A DNA stretch of 57,950 bases from Melioribacteraceae bacterium (GTDB lineage: Bacteria > Bacteroidota > Ignavibacteria > Ignavibacteriales > Melioribacteraceae), in assembly GCA_023230485.1 (NCBI GenBank), contig JALNXG010000016.1, positions 1 through 57,950 on the forward strand, read 5' to 3'. Made by a program: the position numbers and the translations under genes. Positions within the stretch are counted from its first letter, which is position 1; each line of letters starts with the position of its first letter. The notes below the pieces were generated by a model, which worked only from the letters and a program-made list of their open reading frames with translations, did not search any database and was not told where the DNA came from. This document shows, piece after piece, positions 26,819 to 34,926 of this stretch.

Positions 26819-27431
26819 ATATCAAATATTTTATAAGAACAAACCCGCCTATCAACAATACTGTAAATCCAATAGCCAAAATATTAAAATACTTATCGAT
26901 GAAAGTCTTAATCTGAGGACCGAATTTCCAGATAAGAAAAGAAACTAAGAAAAATCTTCCGGCTCTTCCCAAAATAGAGGCAATGGTAAATAGGATAATA
27001 TTTACATTAAATGCTCCGCCGGTAATAGTAAATACTTTATACGGTATTGGAGTAAATCCGGCAGTAAAAATTATCCAAAAATTCCATTCATCGTATAAAG
27101 ATTTTACGTCATAAAATAGATGAGTAGAAAATCCGGGAACATTATTAAAGAAGAAGTACGCTAAAGAAGAAAACTCGTTTGTACCGCTCCACCAAAGGTA
27201 ATGACCGATCATATAACCGAATAAAGCCCCCATTACAGAAGCTGCTGTGCAAATAGCAGCAAAACGGAAAGCTTTTTTTTGTGCTCCTAATATTAATGCA
27301 ATTAATAATGCATCTGGGGGTATGGGAAAAAATGATGACTCTGCAAATGCAATTAGAAATAATGCAATTGCTCCATTTGGTGAATCTGCCCAGTGCAAAA
27401 CCCAATCATACATCCTTCGGACGAATTTCAT
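26817..27431 (-). CDS. DedA/VTT-domain membrane protein (YqaA-like)
   Basis: 204 residues with four to six hydrophobic segments. The VTT/SNARE-associated signature is present: FAESSFFPIPPDALLIALIL with GAQKKAF, then GYMIGHYLWW, and a second re-entrant region FTAGFTPIPYKVFTITGGAF. Proteins of this family act in membrane lipid flipping and envelope integrity. The gene is single, on the minus strand, between fumC and an acyl-CoA synthetase. The exact transported lipid cannot be inferred. Confidence 0.9.
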   Translation of the reverse strand: MKFVRRMYDWVLHWADSPNGAIALFLIAFAESSFFPIPPDALLIALILGAQKKAFRFAAICTAASVMGALFGYMIGHYLWWSGTNEFSSLAYFFFNNVPGFSTHLFYDVKSLYDEWNFWIIFTAGFTPIPYKVFTITGGAFNVNIILFTIASILGRAGRFFLVSFLIWKFGPQIKTFIDKYFNILAIGFTVLLIGGFVLIKYLI

Positions 27432-27479
27432 TTAATTCCTTAATAATTTAGTGCCAAGTATAATAATTTTTTTTGAACG

Positions 27480-27510
27480 TTGCATATTTTATTTCACACT
27501 CGTAACTTAA
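27480..27510 (+). promoter_or_regulatory. predicted promoter of acyl-CoA synthetase-nfnAB
   Basis: TTG (27480-27482), 20 nt, TAACTTAA (27503-27510). It has the same TTG-N20-TA spacing as other starts in the window; the last bases deviate from TTTG. A GGGAG ribosome-binding site precedes the ATG at 27536. Confidence 0.35.
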
Positions 27511-27535
27511 TAATCTTGTAAAATGGGAGTGTGTG

Positions 27536-29356
27536 ATGTCTATTTATAAAGATTTTAAAACTATTTCTGAACTCTTTAGAACTATAACTTTAGAGTTTGC
27601 TAAAGGAAAAGACCGCTACGTCATTAAGTATAAGAAGGGAGATTCTTGGCTTGAGATAAAGTATCCTGAACTTTATGATATGACTGAGTCTTTTTCGCTA
27701 GGTCTTGCCTCAATGGGGATCAAACGAGAAGATAGGATATCTATAATCTCAGAAAATAGACCTGAATGGGTTGTTGCTGATTTTGGTATTTTATCGCTCG
27801 GTGCTATTGATGTCCCACTCTATCCCATATCAACTTCTGATACTATTGAGTTTATTCTCAATAATTCTGAATCTGTTGCTGTGATTGTTTCTAATAAATA
27901 TCAGTTAAATAAAGTCCTCAAAGTACAAAATAATTTTAAGACCATTAAACATATCATTGTAATGGATGAATCTGATGTAACCTCCGATAAAGGGGTAGTA
28001 TCTTTTAATGAGGTAATGAATAGAGGTAAATTATTTAAAAACGAGAATCCAAAATATTTCACAGAAAGTTCTGAGCTTTGCCGCGAAGATGATCTTTGTA
28101 CAATAATTTATACTTCAGGTACTACGGGCGAACCAAAAGGTGTAATGTTATCGCATAAAAATATCTGTTCAAATATTAAGTCAGCACATGAAATATTTGA
28201 TATTGGTGAGACTGATCTTTTTCTTTCCTTCTTACCACTTTGTCATATTTTTGAAAGAATGGCAGGTTACTATACTGCATTCTCATGCGGTGGTATGATT
28301 GCATATGCAGAAAGCATTGAAAAAGTTGCTTCTAATATGGAAGATATAAAGCCAACAATAATGACTGCGGTGCCGCGCCTTTTTGAAAGAATGTATAGTA
28401 AAATCAAAAAGAATGTAGAACATCAGCCAGCAAGCAAACAGAAAATATTCAATTGGGGAATTGAAACAGGAAAGGAATTTGCAATTGCAAAACAGAGTGG
28501 TATGCCGATTCCAATCTCACTAACGCTAAAGCATAAACTTGCTGGCAAATTAGTTTATGCTAAATTGAGAGAAAAGACTGGCGGGAGATTAAGATTCTTT
28601 ATTTCTGGCGGTGCAGCCCTTGCCCGTGAATTAGGACTTTTCTTTGAAGCAGCAGGAATGTTGATAATTGAAGGATATGGCTTAACGGAATCTTCTCCTG
28701 TAATTGCGGCTAATAGACCAAATGATTATAAGTTTGGAACTGTTGGTAAAGTAATGCCCGGTGTGGAAGTAAAGATTGCTAAGGATGGCGAAATTCTTGC
28801 TTGCGGTCCTAATATTATGAAAGGATATTATAAAAATAAAAAAGAAACAGATGATTCAATAAAAAGCGGTTGGCTTCATACGGGAGATATTGGTGTTTTT
28901 GATGCAGAAGGATTTTTAATTATTACTGATAGAAAAAAACATCTTTTCAAGACAACCACCGGTAAATATATTGCTCCAACACCAATTGAGAATATGTTTC
29001 TTGCAAGCAAGTATATTGATCAGTTTGTGCTGATAGGTGATAGAAGAATGTTCTTAAGTGCATTGATTGTACCTGATTTCGAAGCATTAAAAGAGTATGC
29101 GGATGCTAATCGTATTCAATATAAAGACCCGATGGAACTTGTAAACCTTAAACAAATTTATGAACTATTGGATAAGGAATTAGATGTATTCCAAAAGAAA
29201 TTAGCCGGATTTGAAAGGGTGAGAAAATTCGCAATTCTTGATAAGCCATTCTCGATAGAAGGAGGGGAACTTACTCCTTCATTAAAAGTAAAAAGAAAAG
29301 TTATCGAAGAACGTTACACTAACTTAATTGAAGATATGTATAAAGGATTAGACTAA
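27536..29356 (+). CDS. long-chain fatty acid-CoA ligase (FadD15/FACS type)
   Basis: 606 residues from the ATG at 27536; a GTG sits one codon earlier. Motifs: P-loop IIYTSGTTGEPKGVMLSHKN, SFLPLCHIFERMAGYYTAFS, FISGGAALARELGLFFEAAG, IEGYGLTESSPVIAANRP, GWLHTGDIGVFDAEGFLIIT and DRKKHLFKTTTGKYIAPTPI. The final Lys region is SLKVKRKVIEERY. The length and the linker motif place it with AMP-forming long-chain acyl-CoA synthetases. It is 5 nt upstream of the NfnA-like gene, an odd pairing that may reflect a shared promoter only. Confidence 0.94.
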   Translation: MSIYKDFKTISELFRTITLEFAKGKDRYVIKYKKGDSWLEIKYPELYDMTESFSLGLASMGIKREDRISIISENRPEWVVADFGILSLGAIDVPLYPISTSDTIEFILNNSESVAVIVSNKYQLNKVLKVQNNFKTIKHIIVMDESDVTSDKGVVSFNEVMNRGKLFKNENPKYFTESSELCREDDLCTIIYTSGTTGEPKGVMLSHKNICSNIKSAHEIFDIGETDLFLSFLPLCHIFERMAGYYTAFSCGGMIAYAESIEKVASNMEDIKPTIMTAVPRLFERMYSKIKKNVEHQPASKQKIFNWGIETGKEFAIAKQSGMPIPISLTLKHKLAGKLVYAKLREKTGGRLRFFISGGAALARELGLFFEAAGMLIIEGYGLTESSPVIAANRPNDYKFGTVGKVMPGVEVKIAKDGEILACGPNIMKGYYKNKKETDDSIKSGWLHTGDIGVFDAEGFLIITDRKKHLFKTTTGKYIAPTPIENMFLASKYIDQFVLIGDRRMFLSALIVPDFEALKEYADANRIQYKDPMELVNLKQIYELLDKELDVFQKKLAGFERVRKFAILDKPFSIEGGELTPSLKVKRKVIEERYTNLIEDMYKGLD

Positions 29357-29361
29357 TTTAT

Positions 29362-30216
29362 ATGAACAAAATACTTTTTAAGAAACAGTTATCTAAAGAT
29401 GTGTATTTAATGAGAATTGCAGCCCCTATGATTGCTGAAGAGAGGGCTGCGGGACAATTTATTATTTTGCAAGTGGATGAAGATTATGGAGAAAGAATCC
29501 CACTTACAATAGCGGACGCGGATATTAAGGAAGGCTCTATTACGATTATATATCAAGTAGTTGGTAAGAGTACATTAGTTTTATCAAAAATGGAGGTGGG
29601 TGAAGAATTACCTGCATTAGTAGGTCCACTTGGTACGGCTACTCATATTGAAAAATTTGGTACAGTAGTATGTGTCGGAGGTGGTATAGGCGTTGCTCCC
29701 TTGCATCCGATAGCTCAAGCTTTGAAAAATGCAGGTAATAAAGTTATTGCAATTATCGGTGCACGTAATAAAGAGTTAATTATTCTTGAAAACGAGATGA
29801 ATGCAATTGCAGATGAATTTATAGTTTGTACTGATGATGGCTCTTATGGAAGAAAAGGATTGGTTACAGAGCCATTAAAAGAAATTTGCGAAAGAGAAGA
29901 AAAACCGAATATGGTAATCGCAATCGGACCACCATTAATGATGAAATTTTGTTCTGAAACTACTCGTCCATACGAAGTTTTTACTCAAGTTTCTCTTAAT
30001 ACAATAATGGTAGATGGAACGGGGATGTGTGGCGGATGTAGAGTTAATGTAGGAAATCAAGTTAAATTCGTATGCGTTGATGGTCCTGAGTTTGATGGAC
30101 ATAAAGTTGATTTCGATAATATGATTAATCGATTAAATTCCTATAAAGAAATTGAACGTGATGCACATAATTGTTATTTAGATGCATTAGTTGATGAAAA
30201 GGAAGCAGAGTTATGA
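29362..30216 (+). CDS. nfnA: NfnA-like ferredoxin:NADP+ oxidoreductase small subunit
   Basis: 284 residues. An N-terminal FAD-binding beta-barrel (IPLTIAD at 46-52) precedes the NAD-binding domain (VGGGIGVAPLHPIAQAL, 105-121; IIGARNKELI) and a C-terminal [2Fe-2S] site with Cys223, Cys226 and Cys238 (MVDGTGMCGGCRVNV) plus Asp218. That Asp-plus-three-Cys arrangement is known in NfnA of bifurcating transhydrogenase. The family is also annotated as sulfide dehydrogenase beta subunit. It overlaps the next gene by 4 nt (ATGA), indicating a tight complex. Confidence 0.88.
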   Translation: MNKILFKKQLSKDVYLMRIAAPMIAEERAAGQFIILQVDEDYGERIPLTIADADIKEGSITIIYQVVGKSTLVLSKMEVGEELPALVGPLGTATHIEKFGTVVCVGGGIGVAPLHPIAQALKNAGNKVIAIIGARNKELIILENEMNAIADEFIVCTDDGSYGRKGLVTEPLKEICEREEKPNMVIAIGPPLMMKFCSETTRPYEVFTQVSLNTIMVDGTGMCGGCRVNVGNQVKFVCVDGPEFDGHKVDFDNMINRLNSYKEIERDAHNCYLDALVDEKEAEL

Positions 30217-31733
30217 GCCATAAAACTATTGAGCAATTTTCTGAAGAAGCAAAAATATTAATTGCAGATTACGTTACAAAAGTTGATGACCTAAAACCGA
30301 AAGAGAGGACAAAAATTCCGCCGCAAGAAATGCCGGCACAAGATCCTTCTACTCGAATAAATAATCTTGATGAAGTAGCATTAGGATATACAATGGAGCA
30401 GGCAAGAATCGAAGCAATGCGTTGCCTCCAATGTGTTAAGAAAAATTGTGTGGATGATTGCCCTGTAAAAATTGATATCCCGCGTTTTATTGATCATGTA
30501 GCCCATTCAGATTTTGAAGGTGCAGCCGGTGTTATAAAGGAAGCCAGTTTGCTTCCTGCTATATGTGGGCGCGTATGTCCTCAGGAAGTTCAATGCCAGC
30601 AAAACTGCACTGTGGGCAAAGCATTAAAGGATGTTGATAAAGCAGTTGCTATCGGAAGGTTAGAAAGATTCGTCGCTGATTGGGAACGAATGACAGGGAA
30701 GATTTCAATTCCTGAAATTAAACCAACAACAGGTAAAAAAGTAGCGGTAGTTGGTAGCGGTCCAGCAGGATTAGTAGTTGCTGCTGATTGCAGAAGGCAG
30801 GGGCATCACGTTACAATTTTTGAAGCGTTCCATAAACTTGGCGGTGTCCTTCGTTATGGCATCCCTGAATTTCGTCTTCCTAATGATATTATAGATAGAG
30901 AAATTGAGACTCTTACGGCGATGGGTGTAGAAATTAAAACAAATTTTGTAGTTGGCAAGACTCGAAAATTAATGGATTTAATTAATAAAGGTGGATATGA
31001 TGCGGTATTTCTAGGTACAGGTGCAGGGCTTCCTGTTTTTATGAATATTGAAGGCGAAAGTCTCGTTGGAGTATTTTCTGCCAATGAATATCTTACAAGA
31101 GCGAATTTAATGAGGGCTTTTGATAAGGGAAAAGCTGATACACCAATTTATCCGTCTAAAAAAATTGCAGTTCTTGGCGGCGGTAATGTTGCTATGGATG
31201 CGGCAAGAATGTCTAAACGTCTTGGTGCTGAAAAAGTGTATGTAGTATATAGAAGGACTGAAGTTGAAATGCCTGCACGTAAAGAAGAAGTAATGCACGC
31301 AAAAGAGGAAGGTATAGAATTTTTATTTCTTCAAAACGCCAAGAAGATACTTGGGGATGAAAAAGGGAAAGTAAATGGAATCGAATGTTTAAGGTATGAA
31401 CTAGGTGAACCCGATAGCTCCGGTAGAAGAAGACCTGTTGAATTAGCAGGTAGTGAATTTATTCTTGATGTTGATTCGGTTATTGTTGCAATAGGGAACA
31501 GTAGTAACCCACTCATAAGTCAATCCAATCCAGAAATGAAAGTGAATAAGTGGGGGAATATAATTGTTGATGAAGATCAAAAAACTTCTATGGATAAAAT
31601 ATTTGCAGGTGGTGATATAGTACTAGGAGCCGCTACTGTTATATTGGCTATGGGAGAAGGAAGAAGAGCCGCTGAAGCAATTAATAAGATGCTTGCTGAA
31701 GAAACTTATTCCGAGAATCAAAAGATAAATTAG
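30213..31733 (+). CDS. nfnB: NfnB-like NADPH oxidoreductase / glutamate synthase small chain-like
   Basis: 506 residues. The N-terminal domain holds eight Cys in two groups, 71/74/79/83 (CLQCVKKNCVDDCP) and 118/122/128/132 (CGRVCPQEVQCQQNC), which bind two [4Fe-4S] clusters. Then an FAD site VAVVGSGPAGLVVAADCRRQ (177-196), GGVLRYGIPEFRLPNDI, and an NADPH site VLGGGNVAMDAARMSKRLGA, ending AGGDIVLGAATVILAMGEGR. With the preceding gene it fits NfnAB (NADH-dependent reduced ferredoxin:NADP+ oxidoreductase). Glutamate synthase small subunit is less likely because no large subunit is adjacent. Confidence 0.9.
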   Translation: MSHKTIEQFSEEAKILIADYVTKVDDLKPKERTKIPPQEMPAQDPSTRINNLDEVALGYTMEQARIEAMRCLQCVKKNCVDDCPVKIDIPRFIDHVAHSDFEGAAGVIKEASLLPAICGRVCPQEVQCQQNCTVGKALKDVDKAVAIGRLERFVADWERMTGKISIPEIKPTTGKKVAVVGSGPAGLVVAADCRRQGHHVTIFEAFHKLGGVLRYGIPEFRLPNDIIDREIETLTAMGVEIKTNFVVGKTRKLMDLINKGGYDAVFLGTGAGLPVFMNIEGESLVGVFSANEYLTRANLMRAFDKGKADTPIYPSKKIAVLGGGNVAMDAARMSKRLGAEKVYVVYRRTEVEMPARKEEVMHAKEEGIEFLFLQNAKKILGDEKGKVNGIECLRYELGEPDSSGRRRPVELAGSEFILDVDSVIVAIGNSSNPLISQSNPEMKVNKWGNIIVDEDQKTSMDKIFAGGDIVLGAATVILAMGEGRRAAEAINKMLAEETYSENQKIN

Positions 31734-31753
31734 ATTTTTTTATATTTACTATT

Positions 31754-31789
31754 AAGCCGTTTCAAAATCGATTGAAACGGCTTTTTTAT
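31754..31789 (+). terminator. intrinsic terminator after nfnB
   Basis: An 11-bp perfect stem (AGCCGTTTCAA at 31755-31765 with TTGAAACGGCT at 31772-31782) with a 6-nt loop is followed by six T. It closes the acyl-CoA synthetase-nfnAB transcript just before the metG promoter region. Confidence 0.92.
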
Positions 31790-31819
31790 TGGTCAAAATT
31801 AGTATGATTTTTATTATAT
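31789..31819 (+). promoter_or_regulatory. predicted promoter of metG
   Basis: TTG (31789-31791), 20 nt, TATTATAT (31812-31819), immediately downstream of the terminator. The -7 match is limited to TA, but the same TATTATA form with the same spacing precedes the first PPIase gene. Confidence 0.3.
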
Positions 31820-31852
31820 TAATTAGTTAAATATGAATCCTTGAGGTTACTC

Positions 31853-33895
31853 TTGAAAAAAGAAAAAATATTAGTTACGTCTGCACTTCCTTATGCAAAT
31901 GGCAAAATTCATTTAGGTCATCTAAGCGGTGCATATTTGCCTGCTGATATCTATGTCCGTTATAAACGCCTTAAAGGTGATGATATTATATATGTATGTG
32001 GTTCGGATGAACATGGTGTCCCTATTACTATTTCGGCTGATAATGAAAAGGTTTCTCCTCAAGTAATTATTGATCGTTTTCATGAATTAAACAAAAATGC
32101 ATTTGAAAAATTCGGTATGAGCTTTGATATTTATTCTCGAACAAGTCTTCCGGTTCATCATAAAACGGCTCAAGAATTTTTTAATTGCTATCATGATCAG
32201 GGGATTTTGGTTGAGAAAAAAACTTCTCAATTCTTTGATGAGAAAGTTAAGAAATTTTTACCTGATAGATATGTAGAAGGTACTTGTCCTAAATGTGGTT
32301 ATTTAGAGGCGAGAAGTGATGAATGCGAAAAATGTAACTCATTATATGAGCCATCTGAATTGTTAAATCCAAAGAGTAAAATTTCGGGTGAAACACCGGT
32401 ATTAAAAGAGACCTCACATTGGTATTTTCCCTTAGGGAAATATCAAGAACGACTTGAAACTTACATTAAAGAGATTAGCGAAAAATATGGCTGGAAGGAT
32501 AATGTTCTTCAGTATTGCAACGGTTGGTTTAGAGAAGGATTAAAAGACCGTGCTTATACAAGAGATCTTGATTGGGGTGTTAAAGTACCCTTAGATAATG
32601 CCGAAGGTAAAGTGCTCTATGTATGGTTTGAAGCGGTGCTCGGTTATATCTCCGCCACTAAAGAGCTTTCAGAAAAATTAGGTAAACCTGATCTTTGGAA
32701 AGAATATTGGAATGATCCTGAAACTAAATATGTCGCTTTTATTGGTAAAGATAATATTGTTTTCCATACAATCATTTTCCCTGCAATGTTAATGGGATGG
32801 AACGATGTAAACGAAGTGAAATATATTCTTCCTCAGAATGTACCGGCGAATGAGTTTTTGAATTTTGAGGGGAAGAAATTTTCTAAGTCACGCGGCTGGG
32901 GAATTGATGTGGATGAATTTCTTGAGATGTTCGAGGCAGATACACTTAGATATACTCTTGCGGCTAATTTACCAGAGAATAAGGATACAGATTTTTATTG
33001 GAAGGAATTTCAGAATAGAACGAATAGCGAATTAGCAGATATTCTCGGCAATTTTATTAACCGTACATTTATATTTACATCTAAGCATTTTGATGATAAG
33101 GTCCCTCCACTTGGGAAACTAGAACCAATAGACGAGGAGATGATTAATAATATTAAATCAGCTCCGGTTAAGATTAGTGAACTATTAGAGAAATATAAAA
33201 TAAAAGATGCTGTATTTGAGATGATGTCTTTGGCTCGTTCTGCTAATAAGTATTTTAACGATTCCGAACCTTGGAAGACAGTCAAATCTGATAAAGAAAA
33301 ATGTGGTACTACACTTAGTATCTGTTTGAATACAATTTATACTTTAGCCTCTGTATTTGCACCGGTTATTCCCTTCTCAACTAATAAAATATTTGGAATG
33401 CTAAATGCAGAATCAAAGAATTGGTCTGATGCAGGTAATTTAAATCTATTAGAAGGACATTCATTAAGTAAATCAGAAATTTTATTTACTAAAATTGAAG
33501 ATGTGGTTATTGATAAATTAGTAAGTCAACTCGGTGTGGTAGAAAGTACTCCTATTCATATTCCTGATGAAGAAATTACTATAGATGATTTTAAGAAAAT
33601 AAAATTACGTACTGCATTAGTAATTGATGCCGAGAGAGTAAAAAAGAGTGAGAAACTTCTCCGCATTCAGCTTGACTTGGGATTTGAAAAAAGACAGGTA
33701 GTTGCAGGAATTGCTAAAAGCTATTCGCCTGAAGAACTGATAGGCAAAAAAGTTTTGATTGTTGCTAATCTTAAACCTGCTAAGCTTATGGGGCTTGAAT
33801 CCAAGGGTATGATTATTGCATTAGATACACCTGATGGTTTTGTGAAAATATTAGAAATTAATGAATCGATTCAAACAGGGACAGCGGCTAAATAA
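31853..33895 (+). CDS. metG: methionyl-tRNA synthetase with C-terminal tRNA-binding domain
   Basis: 680 residues from the TTG at 31853, picked because GAGG lies 6 nt upstream and the protein then starts KKEKILVTSALPYANG; an in-frame TTG at 31841 would put the site inside the gene. HIGH-type motif KIHLGH, zinc knuckle CPKCGYLEARSDECEKC, WFEAVLGYIS, KMSKS-type KFSKSRGWG, then the anticodon-binding helical domain. The last 110 residues or so (IDDFKKIKLRTALVIDAERV, VVAGIAKSYSPEEL, NLKPAKLMGLESKGMI) are the EMAP-II-like OB fold that dimerises and binds tRNA. Confidence 0.96.
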   Translation: MKKEKILVTSALPYANGKIHLGHLSGAYLPADIYVRYKRLKGDDIIYVCGSDEHGVPITISADNEKVSPQVIIDRFHELNKNAFEKFGMSFDIYSRTSLPVHHKTAQEFFNCYHDQGILVEKKTSQFFDEKVKKFLPDRYVEGTCPKCGYLEARSDECEKCNSLYEPSELLNPKSKISGETPVLKETSHWYFPLGKYQERLETYIKEISEKYGWKDNVLQYCNGWFREGLKDRAYTRDLDWGVKVPLDNAEGKVLYVWFEAVLGYISATKELSEKLGKPDLWKEYWNDPETKYVAFIGKDNIVFHTIIFPAMLMGWNDVNEVKYILPQNVPANEFLNFEGKKFSKSRGWGIDVDEFLEMFEADTLRYTLAANLPENKDTDFYWKEFQNRTNSELADILGNFINRTFIFTSKHFDDKVPPLGKLEPIDEEMINNIKSAPVKISELLEKYKIKDAVFEMMSLARSANKYFNDSEPWKTVKSDKEKCGTTLSICLNTIYTLASVFAPVIPFSTNKIFGMLNAESKNWSDAGNLNLLEGHSLSKSEILFTKIEDVVIDKLVSQLGVVESTPIHIPDEEITIDDFKKIKLRTALVIDAERVKKSEKLLRIQLDLGFEKRQVVAGIAKSYSPEELIGKKVLIVANLKPAKLMGLESKGMIIALDTPDGFVKILEINESIQTGTAAK

Positions 33896-33899
33896 TCCT

Positions 33900-34838
33900 A
33901 TGGGTAAAAAATTAGGCAGTCGTAACCAGACTATTTTATTGAGTAGGCAGGATAAAATTGATTTTGCTGCGGATTTACTGAAGTTAAATTGTGATGTTTT
34001 AATTGATGATATTGCATTAAAGACAATTCATGGAGATATTTTTAAAGTAGCTAAATATTTACCTGAAAAAAGTGTTGATCTTTTATTCATTGATCCACCT
34101 TATAATCTTAGAAAATCATTTAACACTATAGTATTTGCGCAAAAAACAATTAATGAATATTCAAAGTGGATTGAGAAACTAATTATTTCGATTCGACATA
34201 TCTTAAAAGATGATGCTACAATATATTTCTGTGGAGACTGGCGTTCTTCTATTTCGATTCAAAAAGTACTAGAGCAATTTTTTATTATCCGTAATCGTAT
34301 TACATGGGAAAGAGAAAAAGGACGTGGTTCTTCGCGCAATTGGAAAAATAATACCGAAGATATTTGGTTCTGTACTGTTTCTGATAAATATAAATTTTAC
34401 CCGGATAGAGTAAAATTGAAAAGAAAAGTTCTTGCTCCTTATAAGGATTCTGAAGGCGAACCGAAAGATTGGCAGAAATCTTCAAATGGTTCTTTTAGGT
34501 TGACACATTCATCGAATATATGGACAGATTTATCAATCCCGTTTTGGTCAATGACTGAAAACACAAATCATCCGACTCAGAAACCGGAAAAATTAATAGC
34601 AAAAATTATTCTTGCTAGCAGCGATGCGGGAGATTTCGTTTTTGATCCGTTTCTTGGTTCGGGGACCACTTCGGTTACAGCAAAAAAACTTAATAGAATT
34701 TACTCGGGAGTAGAACTTGATAAGGATTTCTGTTGTATAACCGAAAAGCGTTTAAAACTTGCCGATGATAACCAATCGATTCAGGGGTATCAATACGGTT
34801 TCTTTTGGGAAAGAAATACTAAACCGGTAATGGATTGA
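33900..34838 (+). CDS. orphan beta-class DNA methyltransferase
   Basis: 312 residues from the ATG at 33900, 4 nt after the metG stop (an in-frame ATG at 33861 lies inside metG). The catalytic motif IV DPPY (65-68, FIDPPYNL) comes before the SAM-binding motif I FDPFLGSGTT (248-257), with HPTQKPEKLI (224-233) between them. This order defines the beta class of amino-methyltransferases, N6-adenine or N4-cytosine. No restriction endonuclease gene is adjacent, so it may be a solitary, regulatory-type enzyme. The target recognition region would be the segment around 135-215. The recognition sequence cannot be predicted. Confidence 0.9.
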   Translation: MGKKLGSRNQTILLSRQDKIDFAADLLKLNCDVLIDDIALKTIHGDIFKVAKYLPEKSVDLLFIDPPYNLRKSFNTIVFAQKTINEYSKWIEKLIISIRHILKDDATIYFCGDWRSSISIQKVLEQFFIIRNRITWEREKGRGSSRNWKNNTEDIWFCTVSDKYKFYPDRVKLKRKVLAPYKDSEGEPKDWQKSSNGSFRLTHSSNIWTDLSIPFWSMTENTNHPTQKPEKLIAKIILASSDAGDFVFDPFLGSGTTSVTAKKLNRIYSGVELDKDFCCITEKRLKLADDNQSIQGYQYGFFWERNTKPVMD

Positions 34839-34857
34839 TACCGTTTTTTGCTTTCCC

Positions 34858-34888
34858 TTGATTTTAATATATAATACAAATATTATAA
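34858..34888 (+). promoter_or_regulatory. predicted promoter of PPIase operon
   Basis: TTG (34858-34860), 20 nt, TATTATAA (34881-34888), about 38 nt before the ATG at 34927. It shares spacing with other starts. GGAGG follows at 34911-34915. Confidence 0.35.
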
Positions 34889-34926
34889 ACTTTCAAAATA
34901 AGTATTTTATGGAGGATCCGATTACG

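Noticed and set aside
30213..31733. gltD (glutamate synthase small subunit) as the primary call
   Set aside because: No gltB large subunit; the preceding gene is an NfnA/SudB-type flavoprotein in a 4-nt overlap.
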